Source of the DNA: Lachnospiraceae bacterium
GTDB taxonomy: Bacteria; Bacillota_A; Clostridia; Lachnospirales; Lachnospiraceae
Reading direction: 5' to 3'
Assembly: GCA_900764695.1 (NCBI GenBank)
Contig: CAAFOY010000099.1
Location: 1 to 43,791 of the forward strand
DNA length: 43,791 bases
Positions 16,890-25,052 of the stretch are shown here, one piece after another; the first letter of the stretch is position 1; each line of letters starts with the position of its first letter. Under the pieces are notes generated by a model. It saw nothing but the letters and a program-made list of their open reading frames with translations, did not search any database and had not been told where the DNA came from. The translations under genes and the position numbers were made by a program.

Positions 16890-17214
16890 TATACCTTTAG
16901 AATAGTACTTTAAGGCATATCCGTTTTTTATTTTATCACATTTTACCTTCTTTTTGTACATTATCTATGAATTAGAACAGTATTACCAATTACTGCTTAA
17001 ATATGGCATCAAAGTTGGGGCGTTTGCCCTAACATCATAATAAATGTTTATTCACATTCCACAATTTTACTTTAAGGCTTAGATTATTATGCCCTGATAG
17101 TAAGCTTATCAAGTATATTTATGCTTTTTTCGCGCATTTCGCTTAATTTAATTAAGTTTTTACTTTTCTTTTTTTGTTTTTCTTAAGTTTTATTGTTGTC
17201 TTTTCTTAATTATG
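16890..17214. other. Intergenic region between divergent rarA and citrate synthase
   Basis: AT-rich sequence with no supported gene. It holds a small hairpin at 17014-17033 (GTTGGGGC/GCCCTAAC, one G-T pair) without a T-tract, and a palindrome CTTAATTTAATTAAG near 17149-17163 that could bind a regulator. Nothing else stands out. Confidence 0.4.
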
Positions 17215-17288
17215 TTAAAGTTCTACTTAATGACGTCTATACTAATGTAGCTATAGACTCTAATTACTAAACATAGATTTTTCTATGT
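17215..17288 (+). promoter_or_regulatory. Citrate synthase promoter, operator-like repeat and leader hairpin
   Basis: A -35-like TTAAAG (17215-17220) and TATACT (17238-17243) are 17 bp apart. A perfect inverted repeat GTCTATA (17235-17241)/TATAGAC (17252-17258) overlaps the -10, as expected of an operator. A second perfect hairpin, ACATAGA/TCTATGT (17271-17288), lies immediately before the AGGAGG of the gene. Confidence 0.5.
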
Positions 17289-17304
17289 ACAATAGGAGGT
17301 CACT

Positions 17305-18693
17305 ATGAACAACATAAATGAAAACATACCTGATCAGATTACACCACAGATATTAAAATATGCAGACAGATGCATTAATAATTCATGTATTGATGAATCT
17401 CTCTATAATTTATACGATGTTAAGAGAGGTCTTCGTGATAAAAACGGTAAAGGTGTTCTTACAGGCCTTACCGAAATCGGTGATGTTCATTCCTACGATA
17501 TGATTGACGGAAAAGCTGTTCCTTGTGAAGGAAAACTTTTTTACCGTGGAATAGATATTGAAGATATTGTTAAAGGTTTTTTAGATGAAAACCGCTTTGG
17601 TTTTGAAGAAGTTACATATCTTTTATTATTTGGTGAACTTCCAACAGCAAAAAGATTAGAAAATTTCACAAATTTATTATCTGAATACAGAACTCTTCCA
17701 CCTAGCTTTGTAAGAGATATTATTATGAAAGCACCAAGTAGAGATATGATGAACATGCTTGCACGTAGTGTACTTACACTTTACTCTTATGACGATAATC
17801 CTGATGATACATCAATTCCAAATGTTTTACGTCAAAGTTTAAGTCTTATTGCAAGAGTTCCACTTATCAGTGTTTATGGATACCATGCCCATAACCACTA
17901 TCATCATGGACAAAGCCTTCATATAAACACACCGGACCCTAACATGTCCACGGCTGAGAATATATTAAGATTACTTAGACCTGATGGAAGTTTTACTCCG
18001 CTTGAAGCAAAAATCCTTGACTTAGCTCTTGTTCTTCATGCTGAACATGGTGGTGGTAATAACTCTACATTTACAACTCATGTTGTTTCTTCTTCAGGAA
18101 CGGACACTTATTCTGCAATCGCAGCTTCTCTTGGTTCACTTAAAGGTCCAAGACATGGTGGCGCTAACATTAAAGTTAAACAGATGTTTGACCATATGAA
18201 AGAAACAGTTTCTAATTGGAACGACGATGAAGAAATTTCAAATTATTTGCATGCAATACTTGATAAGAGAATCTTTGATAAATCAGGTTTGATTTATGGA
18301 ATCGGTCATGCTGTTTACTCTATTTCTGACCCTAGAGCAAAAATTCTTGAAGGCTTTGCTAAAAAGCTTGCACAGGAAAAAGGTCTTATGGATGAGTATC
18401 AGCTTTACAATAATGTTGCCCGACTTGCTCCTGAGGTTATTGCAAGTTGCAAGCCAATGCAGAAAAATGTAAGTGCAAATGTTGATTTCTACAGTGGATT
18501 TATATATTCTTCACTTGGACTTCCTGACGGATTGTTTACTCCTATGTTTGCATCTGCCAGAATTTCAGGCTGGTGTGCACATCGTATAGAAGAAATCATT
18601 AATGCCGGAAAAATTATCAGACCTGCATATATGAATGTTGCGAAAAAGACAAAGTACGTTGCACTTAACGACAGACATACAACAATTGTATAA
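17305..18693 (+). CDS. gltA: Citrate synthase
   Basis: Condenses oxaloacetate with acetyl-CoA to citrate, probably feeding 2-oxoglutarate and glutamate synthesis in an anaerobe with an incomplete TCA cycle. The 462 residues carry the catalytic histidines in DLALVLHAEHGGGNNSTF and YGIGHAVYSISDPRA, and the CoA/active-site region LKGPRHGGANIKV. An N-terminal extension of about 50 residues precedes the usual core, as in clostridial homologues. AGGAGG lies 8 nt before the ATG. It is monocistronic: own promoter, strong terminator. A 2-methylcitrate synthase activity cannot be excluded, but no methylcitrate genes are adjacent. Confidence 0.94.
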   Translation: MNNINENIPDQITPQILKYADRCINNSCIDESLYNLYDVKRGLRDKNGKGVLTGLTEIGDVHSYDMIDGKAVPCEGKLFYRGIDIEDIVKGFLDENRFGFEEVTYLLLFGELPTAKRLENFTNLLSEYRTLPPSFVRDIIMKAPSRDMMNMLARSVLTLYSYDDNPDDTSIPNVLRQSLSLIARVPLISVYGYHAHNHYHHGQSLHINTPDPNMSTAENILRLLRPDGSFTPLEAKILDLALVLHAEHGGGNNSTFTTHVVSSSGTDTYSAIAASLGSLKGPRHGGANIKVKQMFDHMKETVSNWNDDEEISNYLHAILDKRIFDKSGLIYGIGHAVYSISDPRAKILEGFAKKLAQEKGLMDEYQLYNNVARLAPEVIASCKPMQKNVSANVDFYSGFIYSSLGLPDGLFTPMFASARISGWCAHRIEEIINAGKIIRPAYMNVAKKTKYVALNDRHTTIV

Positions 18694-18706
18694 ATAAAAT
18701 GACTAC

Positions 18707-18744
18707 AAAAATGGAGATACTTCAAACGAAGTATCTCCATTTTT
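18707..18744 (+). terminator. Bidirectional terminator after citrate synthase
   Basis: Perfect 17-bp stem AAAAATGGAGATACTTC (18707-18723) and its complement at 18728-18744 around a 4-nt loop, with a T-run at its 3' side on either strand. Confidence 0.92.
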
Positions 18745-18840
18745 ACTTATATTGTCTTATATCATCCTACGACAATTTACTTCTTAATATTATCATGAAT
18801 CAATAAGTAATCTTGGTATTATTCGAAGTTATTTTGACGA

Positions 18841-19935
18841 TTACTTAAGCATAAATTTCATAATAACCGGCTGATGGTCAGAATATGCAAATCCGGTATC
18901 TGCCACCTCATAAGTCGTCATCTCAACATTATCAGATATTATAAATCCGTCTAACGTAACTACATATGTCTTCCCCGGAATATATTCCATATCTGCATTT
19001 CTTGCTGACTCAGGCATTTGTTCTAATTCATCCTGCGACAGTTTATCCATTGCAAATGTCAAACCTTGCGGCATCTCGCTCCTTGGAAATGGATATGCCC
19101 AGCTTTCTGTTTTGTCACTGTTTGATTCATCTGCTTTCAAATCATGATTAAAATCTCCACCACAAATAACATAATTTCCGTCATTTACTTCCTTTTCCAT
19201 ATCTCCAAAAAGCATATTTAACTGTGCTTCTCTTATTTCATCGCTATTACCATATGCCGATAAATGAACAGTAAATATAACTAATTCTTTTCCATTTTCA
19301 ACCTGTATTCTATTTATTGAATAACATCTGTCTAAATCAAGGAATTTAGAAAATCCTGTAGAAATTGGTAAACTTCTTCGTAAAGAATCTGTTATTTTAT
19401 ATTTTGAATACAAGATGATTCCTGAATATGATTTTCCTATCGGTTTGTAAAACGGATAAAACAGATAAGCCGAATTATAATTAACCGCAAAACTACTGTA
19501 ATAATTATCGAAAATATCCGTTATAATATTTTCCTGATTAACTCCGTAACTTCTTGTTGATTTTCTATCTACTTCTTCAAACATCATAAAATCAGGATTG
19601 TAACCATTGCTTAATGTAGCTGCTCCCTTTATTGCATCGGTACTGCTTTCCTTACTGTAACATCTGGAATATTTCCCTCCGTCCATGAAGAAACTGTAAT
19701 CAGGAAGATACGCTCCAAATCCTACATTGTATGTTCCTATTGTATATTCTACATTTGTATTAACCTTATCACTTATATTTTCACTTTTAACTTTAGGTTC
19801 ATTTATTTTTAATTTCTTATTATCATCTATCCTGTTATATGAAATGAAAACGTAAGCTACATACACTAAAACTACAATTATTATAATTATAAGCACTGCT
19901 AAAATAGCTTTAATAACCTTTTTTAATATATTCAT
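18841..19935 (-). CDS. Membrane-anchored endonuclease/exonuclease/phosphatase-family protein
   Basis: EEP-fold phosphohydrolase, 364 residues from the ATG at 19935 (AAAGGATATAAA upstream; the longer frame lacks a good site). A basic start and a hydrophobic helix at about 8-32 anchor it, placing the catalytic domain outside. Motifs of the fold are visible: IGTYNVGFGAY, FMMFEEVDRKS (metal-binding Glu), FTVHLSAYGNSDEIREAQL, CGGDFNHDL (Asp-x-Asn) and YSDHQPVIMKF (catalytic His). The substrate may be a nucleic acid, phospholipid or inositol phosphate; the sequence does not decide. It is last in a run after DUF4250. Confidence 0.85.
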   Translation of the reverse strand: MNILKKVIKAILAVLIIIIIVVLVYVAYVFISYNRIDDNKKLKINEPKVKSENISDKVNTNVEYTIGTYNVGFGAYLPDYSFFMDGGKYSRCYSKESSTDAIKGAATLSNGYNPDFMMFEEVDRKSTRSYGVNQENIITDIFDNYYSSFAVNYNSAYLFYPFYKPIGKSYSGIILYSKYKITDSLRRSLPISTGFSKFLDLDRCYSINRIQVENGKELVIFTVHLSAYGNSDEIREAQLNMLFGDMEKEVNDGNYVICGGDFNHDLKADESNSDKTESWAYPFPRSEMPQGLTFAMDKLSQDELEQMPESARNADMEYIPGKTYVVTLDGFIISDNVEMTTYEVADTGFAYSDHQPVIMKFMLK

Positions 19936-20003
19936 TTTATATCCTTTGTTTAACTGTGATTTATATAAATTTGTTTTCACATCTATGTGTAATTCATCTA
20001 GCT

Positions 20004-20183
20004 CTATACAAATTTATTTAATTCTGCATTATACTCATAGTTAATTGTCTTTAATTTATTTACGATATCTTCTTTCTCAACATCTCTTGTTTTGCAAAAT
20101 CCATCCAAATCCTGATGCGTATCTCTAAGTGCTGTATTTACTACACTAAGTAACATAACCGGATCATTTGGTAAACCTGTCAT
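20004..20183 (-). CDS. DUF4250 protein
   Basis: A 59-residue protein beginning MTGLPNDPVMLLSVVNTALR, the hallmark of DUF4250. The ATG at 20183 has AAAAAGGAGAATTATT before it; an earlier in-frame start at 20213 would run into the preceding gene and lacks a site. It is probably helical and cytosolic. Function unknown. It is cotranscribed with the membrane protein upstream (gap about 14 bp). Confidence 0.85.
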   Translation of the reverse strand: MTGLPNDPVMLLSVVNTALRDTHQDLDGFCKTRDVEKEDIVNKLKTINYEYNAELNKFV

Positions 20184-20197
20184 AATAATTCTCCTTT

Positions 20198-20557
20198 TTA
20201 TCTTACACCCCAAATTAAATATCCTATAATGATTCCTACAATTATACCTATAATCATATGCACAATTCTCATTATATCCATTTCTTTTGGTTCATTTTCT
20301 TTATTCTTTGACCTGCTTTGTATCTTTTCCTGTTTTTTCTTTTGTGAAATATTAAATCTTACAATGTCTATTGTAAGAACAATTCCACCTATAACAGCTA
20401 TCGCTTCTGCTATCAAAGTTATAATAAACGCCTCCGGAAATTTAAAAGCGAAAAATACTGCAATAATTCCAATAATGGCTGATGGTGTTGCAATACCTAT
20501 AGCAATTTTTCCCGGCAATGTTGGTGTATATTTTAAATAATCATATTTTTTATCCAT
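20198..20557 (-). CDS. Small membrane protein, unknown
   Basis: 119 residues with three predicted membrane helices (about 17-38, 42-66 and 96-116). A very basic and polar loop (QKKKQEKIQSRSKNKENEPKE) lies between helices two and three. TAGAGGCAC precedes the ATG. I do not recognise a family. It lies between a small-export-protein gene and DUF4250 with short gaps on both sides, so it is likely part of one transcript. Confidence 0.65.
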   Translation of the reverse strand: MDKKYDYLKYTPTLPGKIAIGIATPSAIIGIIAVFFAFKFPEAFIITLIAEAIAVIGGIVLTIDIVRFNISQKKKQEKIQSRSKNKENEPKEMDIMRIVHMIIGIIVGIIIGYLIWGVR

Positions 20558-20574
20558 TTAGTGCCTCTATTCTC

Positions 20575-21048
20575 TTAAAATAATGCAGTTAACGCTCCAA
20601 ATACGCCTGCACTTCCAAGTCCCATTATAATTCCTGCCAAAAGAACTCCACCCATTACAGCGATTACACTTGATTTAAAATCCATATCAAGAAAACTTGC
20701 TGCTAAAGTTCCTGTCCATGCACCTGTTCCCGGAAGTGGAATTCCCACAAATAAAAACAATGCTACAAATAGTCCTTTTCCTGCTGTTTCCTGTAGTTTC
20801 TTTCCGCCTTTTTCGCCCTTTTCTATACAAAAAGTAAAGAATTTTCCAATATGTTTTTTATCTTTTCCCCAAATCAATACTTTTCTCGCAAAAAGATAAA
20901 TGATTGGAACCGGAAGCATATTTCCTATAACACAGATAATATAAGAAGCTAATAAAGGCATTCCAATTGCCTGTGAATAAATTAACGCTCCTCTAAGTTC
21001 AACAAGAGGAACCATTGAAATCAAAAATATTATGATGTAATTTAACAT
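20575..21048 (-). CDS. Small multidrug export family protein (COG2426)
   Basis: Integral membrane protein of the family named putative small multidrug export (Sm_multidrug_ex); its substrate is not established. The 157 residues contain the signature MVPLVELRGALIYSQAIGMP near the N-terminus and GIPLPGTGAWTGTLAASFLDM in the middle, with four to five hydrophobic helices and a basic cytosolic loop at about 60-85. AAGGAGAGTTTT precedes the ATG at 21048. It heads the run down to the EEP-family gene, with its own promoter about 50 bp upstream. Confidence 0.85.
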   Translation of the reverse strand: MLNYIIIFLISMVPLVELRGALIYSQAIGMPLLASYIICVIGNMLPVPIIYLFARKVLIWGKDKKHIGKFFTFCIEKGEKGGKKLQETAGKGLFVALFLFVGIPLPGTGAWTGTLAASFLDMDFKSSVIAVMGGVLLAGIIMGLGSAGVFGALTALF

Positions 21049-21080
21049 AAAACTCTCCTTAAATAATTTTTCTAATACTA

Positions 21081-21127
21081 TACCAGCATTTTGAAGTATA
21101 ACATTCCCTATTGTTTTTCACAAGTCC
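21081..21127 (+). repeat. Short imperfect repeat, copy A
   Basis: Starts TACCAGCAT and ends CACAAGTCC, with TTCC between. Copy B at 22021-22060 has TACCAACAT, TTCC and CACAAGTCC in the same order and orientation. The copies lie on either side of the polysaccharide deacetylase gene. Copy A contains the predicted promoter at 21095-21123. Confidence 0.45.
21095..21123 (-). promoter_or_regulatory. Promoter of the small-export-protein operon
   Basis: Minus strand TTGTGA (21123-21118), a 17-bp spacer and TATACT (21100-21095), about 47 bp before the start codon at 21048. Confidence 0.6.
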
Positions 21128-21195
21128 TTTTGGGGATTGCTTTGTTGCTTCTCTACGTTAATAATGCCCCCAAATTAAGCAATCTTATTTTTTTA
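21128..21195. repeat. Interleaved inverted repeats (pseudoknot topology) behind the deacetylase
   Basis: TTTGGGG (21129-21135) is complementary to CCCCAAA (21168-21174). GATTGCTT (21135-21142) is complementary to AAGCAATC (21177-21184). The arms occur in the order A-B-A'-B', so both cannot form as simple hairpins. On the plus strand the last arm is followed by TTATTTTTTTATTT. It may end the deacetylase transcript or belong to an unrecognised small RNA. Confidence 0.45.
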
Positions 21196-21199
21196 TTTA

Positions 21200-21910
21200 C
21201 TATTTATCTCTTCTTATAATTTGCTTATTTGAATTCATTTTATCAACTGTAACAAATACATAATCCTGTTTCTTTAATTCTTTTATAACAGTTTGTGCTG
21301 CATCAACAGAGCTTTCAAATATGTCATGCATTAAAATAATATCTCCATTTTTTACGTTTTTTAAAATTTTATCAGTTACAATGTCCTTATTTTTATATTT
21401 CCAATCTAACGGGTCAACATTCCACATAACTACAGACATTGATGTTTCGCTTAAAAGTTCATCAGTAAAACTGCCAAACGGTGGACGTATGTATTCCGGG
21501 GTATATCCTGAAATATTTGTAATCCATGCATTTGTAGTATTAATCTCCTCTACCGCCTCATCAAATCCTAATTTCGTTAACTGACTATGATTAAATGTAT
21601 GATTTCCAATCAGATGTCCTTCATTTTTCATTCTTATAACAATATCTTCGTTTTCTTTTATATTTTTCCCAACTAAAAAAAACGTCGCCTTTACATTTTC
21701 TTTTTTCAAAATATCTAACAGTCTTGGGGTACATTCACTGCTTGGTCCGTCATCAAAAGTTAACGCAACCCTCTTTATGTTTTTATATTTATTTATTGTT
21801 TTCAAATTATTTTCTGCTGTTTCTATAGTTTTTTTCTTCAAATTTCCCATTATAAATAAAAGCGGCAATATCATAATTAATGCAATAACCCACCATTTTT
21901 TTAACTTCAT
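21200..21910 (-). CDS. Polysaccharide deacetylase family protein
   Basis: NodB-homology carbohydrate esterase (CE4) that removes acetyl groups from peptidoglycan or a surface polysaccharide. The 236 residues start with a basic stretch and a membrane anchor or signal helix (about 8-22), followed by motif 1 ALTFDDGPSS, motif 2 HTFNHSQL (metal-binding His-x3-His), motif 3 IRPPFGSF, motif 4 MWNVDPLDWKY and motif 5 DIILMHDIFESS. All catalytic positions look intact. AGAGGATTTAA precedes the ATG. It could be the PdaA/PdaB type used in cortex formation or a vegetative PgdA; context does not decide. Confidence 0.93.
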   Translation of the reverse strand: MKLKKWWVIALIMILPLLFIMGNLKKKTIETAENNLKTINKYKNIKRVALTFDDGPSSECTPRLLDILKKENVKATFFLVGKNIKENEDIVIRMKNEGHLIGNHTFNHSQLTKLGFDEAVEEINTTNAWITNISGYTPEYIRPPFGSFTDELLSETSMSVVMWNVDPLDWKYKNKDIVTDKILKNVKNGDIILMHDIFESSVDAAQTVIKELKKQDYVFVTVDKMNSNKQIIRRDK

Positions 21911-22009
21911 TTAAATCCTCTAAATCTTATTTTTATGTTTTTTTATCTTCTTTAAATTATATATATTTGTAAAGTGGAATATGTTTAATAGGACGTTTTA
22001 AACAAAATA

Positions 22010-22087
22010 AAAAGCTGAATTACCAACATGTTAATACGATTCCTGTTATTACACAAGTCCATATTTTATGCTAATAATTCAGCTTTT
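22010..22087 (-). terminator. Large-loop hairpin with T-tract, probable clpB terminator
   Basis: Perfect 13-bp arms AAAAGCTGAATTA (22010-22022) and TAATTCAGCTTTT (22075-22087) enclose 52 nt. On the minus strand the 3' arm runs into TTTTTATTTTG. The loop contains repeat copy B. A smaller hairpin GGTCTTTCGACC lies at about 22140-22151, nearer clpB. Confidence 0.55.
22021..22060 (+). repeat. Short imperfect repeat, copy B
   Basis: TACCAACAT at its start and CACAAGTCC at its end match copy A (21081-21127); the interior is 7 nt shorter. It sits inside the loop of the 22010-22087 hairpin. Confidence 0.45.
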
Positions 22088-22150
22088 ATATAATACCAGA
22101 GTCAAAAAGACCTAAGCCCACATAAGTTTGCTTATAAGTGGTCGAAAGAC

Positions 22151-22176
22151 CTTTGTCTGATATCTTTGTCTGATAT
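22151..22176. repeat. 13-bp tandem duplication after clpB stop
   Basis: CTTTGTCTGATAT occurs twice head to tail, ending 3 nt short of the clpB stop codon; a partial third copy runs into the stop. Probably a replication-slippage product. Confidence 0.8.
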
Positions 22177-22178
22177 CT

Positions 22179-24755
22179 TTATCTTATAATCATTTTTCCA
22201 TCTTTTGCATCAACCGTAATAGTATCTCCCATATTTACATCTCCTTGTAAAATAATCTTTGCTACTAAGGTTTCTACATTCTTCTGTAAATATCTCTTAA
22301 GCGGTCTTGCACCATAAACCGGATCATATCCATTATCTGCGACAAATTTCTTTGCCTCGTCTGTAAGCACTAAATGTAAATCTTTGTCTGCAAGTCTTTC
22401 ATTCAAATTTGCAACTATTAAATCTACAATTCCGCCAATATTATCACGGGTAAGTGGTTTAAACATAATAATTTCGTCTAATCTGTTTAAGAATTCAGGT
22501 CTGAAATGATTTCTCAAATCATTCATAACCATCTCTTCTGCCTCAGGCTTTATATCACCATTGTCATTGATTCCTTCAAGCAAATATGAAGAACCAATAT
22601 TTGACGTCATAATTAATATTGTGTTTTTAAAGTCCACTGTTCTGCCCTGAGAATCTGTAATTCTACCATCGTCTAATACCTGTAATAATACATTAAATAC
22701 ATCCGGATGAGCCTTTTCAATTTCATCAAAAAGTACTACCGAATATGGTTTTCTACGAACTGCTTCAGTAAGCTGACCGCCTTCATCATATCCAACATAT
22801 CCCGGAGGCGCTCCGATTAATCTTGACACTGAATATTTTTCCATATATTCACTCATATCAATACGAACCATATTTGTCTCATCGTCAAATAAATTCTGCG
22901 CAAGTGCTTTAGCAAGTTCTGTTTTACCTACACCTGTAGGTCCTAAAAACAGGAACGAACCTATTGGTTTACCAGGATCTTTTATTCCCGCCTTTGATCT
23001 GATTATTGATTCAGTAATCTTTGTAACTGCTTCATCCTGTCCAATTACACGTTTGTGTAACTGTTCATCCAAATGAAGAGTTTTATTTCTTTCTGTTTCT
23101 GTCAGTTTAGCAACAGGTATTCCTGTCCAACGTGAAATGATTTTTGCAATTTCTTCATCTGTAACACTTTCACGTACCAAAGACAAATCTTTATTTTTTA
23201 CATTTGCCTCTTCACTTTCTAACTGTTTCTGTAACTGAGGTAATCTACCATATTGTAACTCAGCCATCTTTTCAAGATCATACTTGCTCTGGGCAATCTG
23301 TATTTCTTTCTTGACCTGTTCAACCTGTTCACGAAGTTCCTGTAATTTGTTTACAGAATTCTTTTCGTTTTCCCACTGAGCTTTCTTATTGTTAAATGCA
23401 TCTCTAAGTTCAGCTAATTCTTTTTGAAGTTCCTCTAATCTTTCTTTGCTCAAATTATCGGTTTCCTTCTTTAAGGCTGCCTCTTCAATTTCCATCTGCA
23501 TAACTTTTCTTCTAAGTTCATCAAGTTCTGTAGGCATTGAATCAAGTTCTGTTTTTATCATCGCGCAAGCTTCATCAACAAGGTCAATTGCCTTATCAGG
23601 CAAAAATCTGTCAGTTATATAACGGTCAGATAATGTTGCTGCTGAAACTAATGCACTATCTGTAATTTTAACTCCGTGGAAGACTTCATATCTTTCTTTC
23701 AATCCTCTTAAAATTGAAATTGTATCCTCCACTGTTGGTTCATTGACCATAACAGGTTGGAAACGTCTTTCTAAAGCCTTATCCTTTTCAATATATTGTC
23801 TATATTCATCAAGTGTTGTTGCACCGATACAATGAAGTTCACCTCTTGCAAGCATAGGTTTTAACATATTACCTGCATCCATTGCACCATCTGTTTTTCC
23901 TGCGCCGACAATTGTGTGTAACTCATCAATAAATAAAATTATCTCTCCGTTACTGTTCTTTACATCTTCAAGTACAGCTTTTAAACGCTCTTCAAATTCA
24001 CCTCTGTATTTAGCACCTGCTACCAATGCTCCTAAATCAAGTGAAAATATCTTTTTATCCTTCAATCCATCCGGAACATCTCCACTTACAATTCTTTGAG
24101 CCAAACCTTCTACTGCTGCTGTTTTACCTACACCGGGTTCACCGATTAAAACAGGGTTATTTTTTGTCTTTCTTGACAATATACGAATTACATTTCTAAT
24201 TTCACTGTCTCTTCCAATAACAGGGTCTAACTTTTGATTTCTTGCTCTCTCAACCAAATCCTGTCCATATTTTCCAAGTGCATCATAAGTAGCCTCAGGA
24301 TTATCATTTGTTACTCTCTGATTTCCTCTTATCTCAGCTAATACCTTTAAGAATCTTTCCCTTGTAATACCATATTCTTTGAAAAATTCTTTAACTTCTT
24401 TATTTGGCTTAGCAATCATAGCAAGGAATAAATGTTCAACTGAAACATATTCATCTCCCATTCTCTTTGCTTCATCTTCTGCAGCTAATAATGCTGAATT
24501 AAGACTCTGACTAATATACCTCTGTCCGCCTTGTACTTTAGGTTTCTTACTAACATAATCTTCAATTCTGTTTTTAAAATGTGTTGTCTGGATTTCCATC
24601 TTTTCAACTAATTTTAAAATCAGACTGTCTTCTAAATTAACAAGGCTGTATATTAAATGTTCCTGATCAATTTCCTGATTACCAAATTCCTCAGCAACCT
24701 TTTCACAGTTCTGAACTGCTTCAATTGACTTCTGTGTAAATTTACTAATGTTCAT
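22179..24755 (-). CDS. clpB: ATP-dependent disaggregase ClpB
   Basis: Hexameric AAA+ chaperone that threads aggregated proteins in cooperation with DnaK. The order of domains is normal over 858 residues. The N-terminal Clp repeat domain is at 1-145. AAA module 1 has Walker [14 protein letters not shown] and Walker [11 protein letters not shown] coiled-coil middle domain at about 400-530 is rich in Glu/Lys, and AAA module 2 has Walker [15 protein letters not shown] and Walker [14 protein letters not shown]. The middle domain and lack of a ClpP-binding IGF/IGL loop separate it from ClpC/ClpA. AAGGAGG precedes the ATG. It is monocistronic and controlled by CIRCE. Confidence 0.97.
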   Translation of the reverse strand: MNISKFTQKSIEAVQNCEKVAEEFGNQEIDQEHLIYSLVNLEDSLILKLVEKMEIQTTHFKNRIEDYVSKKPKVQGGQRYISQSLNSALLAAEDEAKRMGDEYVSVEHLFLAMIAKPNKEVKEFFKEYGITRERFLKVLAEIRGNQRVTNDNPEATYDALGKYGQDLVERARNQKLDPVIGRDSEIRNVIRILSRKTKNNPVLIGEPGVGKTAAVEGLAQRIVSGDVPDGLKDKKIFSLDLGALVAGAKYRGEFEERLKAVLEDVKNSNGEIILFIDELHTIVGAGKTDGAMDAGNMLKPMLARGELHCIGATTLDEYRQYIEKDKALERRFQPVMVNEPTVEDTISILRGLKERYEVFHGVKITDSALVSAATLSDRYITDRFLPDKAIDLVDEACAMIKTELDSMPTELDELRRKVMQMEIEEAALKKETDNLSKERLEELQKELAELRDAFNNKKAQWENEKNSVNKLQELREQVEQVKKEIQIAQSKYDLEKMAELQYGRLPQLQKQLESEEANVKNKDLSLVRESVTDEEIAKIISRWTGIPVAKLTETERNKTLHLDEQLHKRVIGQDEAVTKITESIIRSKAGIKDPGKPIGSFLFLGPTGVGKTELAKALAQNLFDDETNMVRIDMSEYMEKYSVSRLIGAPPGYVGYDEGGQLTEAVRRKPYSVVLFDEIEKAHPDVFNVLLQVLDDGRITDSQGRTVDFKNTILIMTSNIGSSYLLEGINDNGDIKPEAEEMVMNDLRNHFRPEFLNRLDEIIMFKPLTRDNIGGIVDLIVANLNERLADKDLHLVLTDEAKKFVADNGYDPVYGARPLKRYLQKNVETLVAKIILQGDVNMGDTITVDAKDGKMIIR

Positions 24756-24833
24756 CTTCTATACCTCCTTAACTTCTGTTTTAAATATTAGTTCTTCACT
24801 CTCTTTCTTAGGATTTTCCTTTCCTACAAATAC

Positions 24834-24875
24834 GTTATAGCACTTTTGTTAGCACTCGTCAAGAGCGAGTGCTAA
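24834..24875 (-). promoter_or_regulatory. clpB promoter with CIRCE (HrcA) operator
   Basis: The inverted repeat TTAGCACTC-N9-GAGTGCTAA at 24849-24875 is a perfect match to the CIRCE consensus bound by HrcA. The minus-strand promoter TTGACG (24862-24857), 17 bp, TATAAC (24839-24834) starts inside the CIRCE, so HrcA would cover the -35. Derepression on heat or misfolding is expected. Confidence 0.95.
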
Positions 24876-24902
24876 TTATTTTTTTAGTTTTTCTTTTGTT
24901 TT

Positions 24903-24949
24903 CATAAAAAGAACTGTTACATATCAATAACGCAACAGTTCCTTTTATG
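24903..24949 (-). terminator. Terminator of the thiamine operon
   Basis: CATAAAAAGAACTGTT (24903-24918) pairs with AACAGTTCCTTTTATG (24934-24949), one non-Watson-Crick pair, with T-rich 3' ends on both strands. It separates thiC from the clpB promoter. Confidence 0.8.
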
Positions 24950-25052
24950 TAGCACAGAGCAAGCCGTAGTCATTAAATCATAGGTTTGCTTACCCTGACA
25001 TCTTATATACTATGTATTTACGTATTATTATCCGCCTTAATTTCATTAAAGT

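Noticed and set aside
17014..17033. Hairpin GTTGGGGC/GCCCTAAC as a terminator or tRNA remnant
   Set aside because: No T-tract on either strand and no tRNA cloverleaf elements around it.
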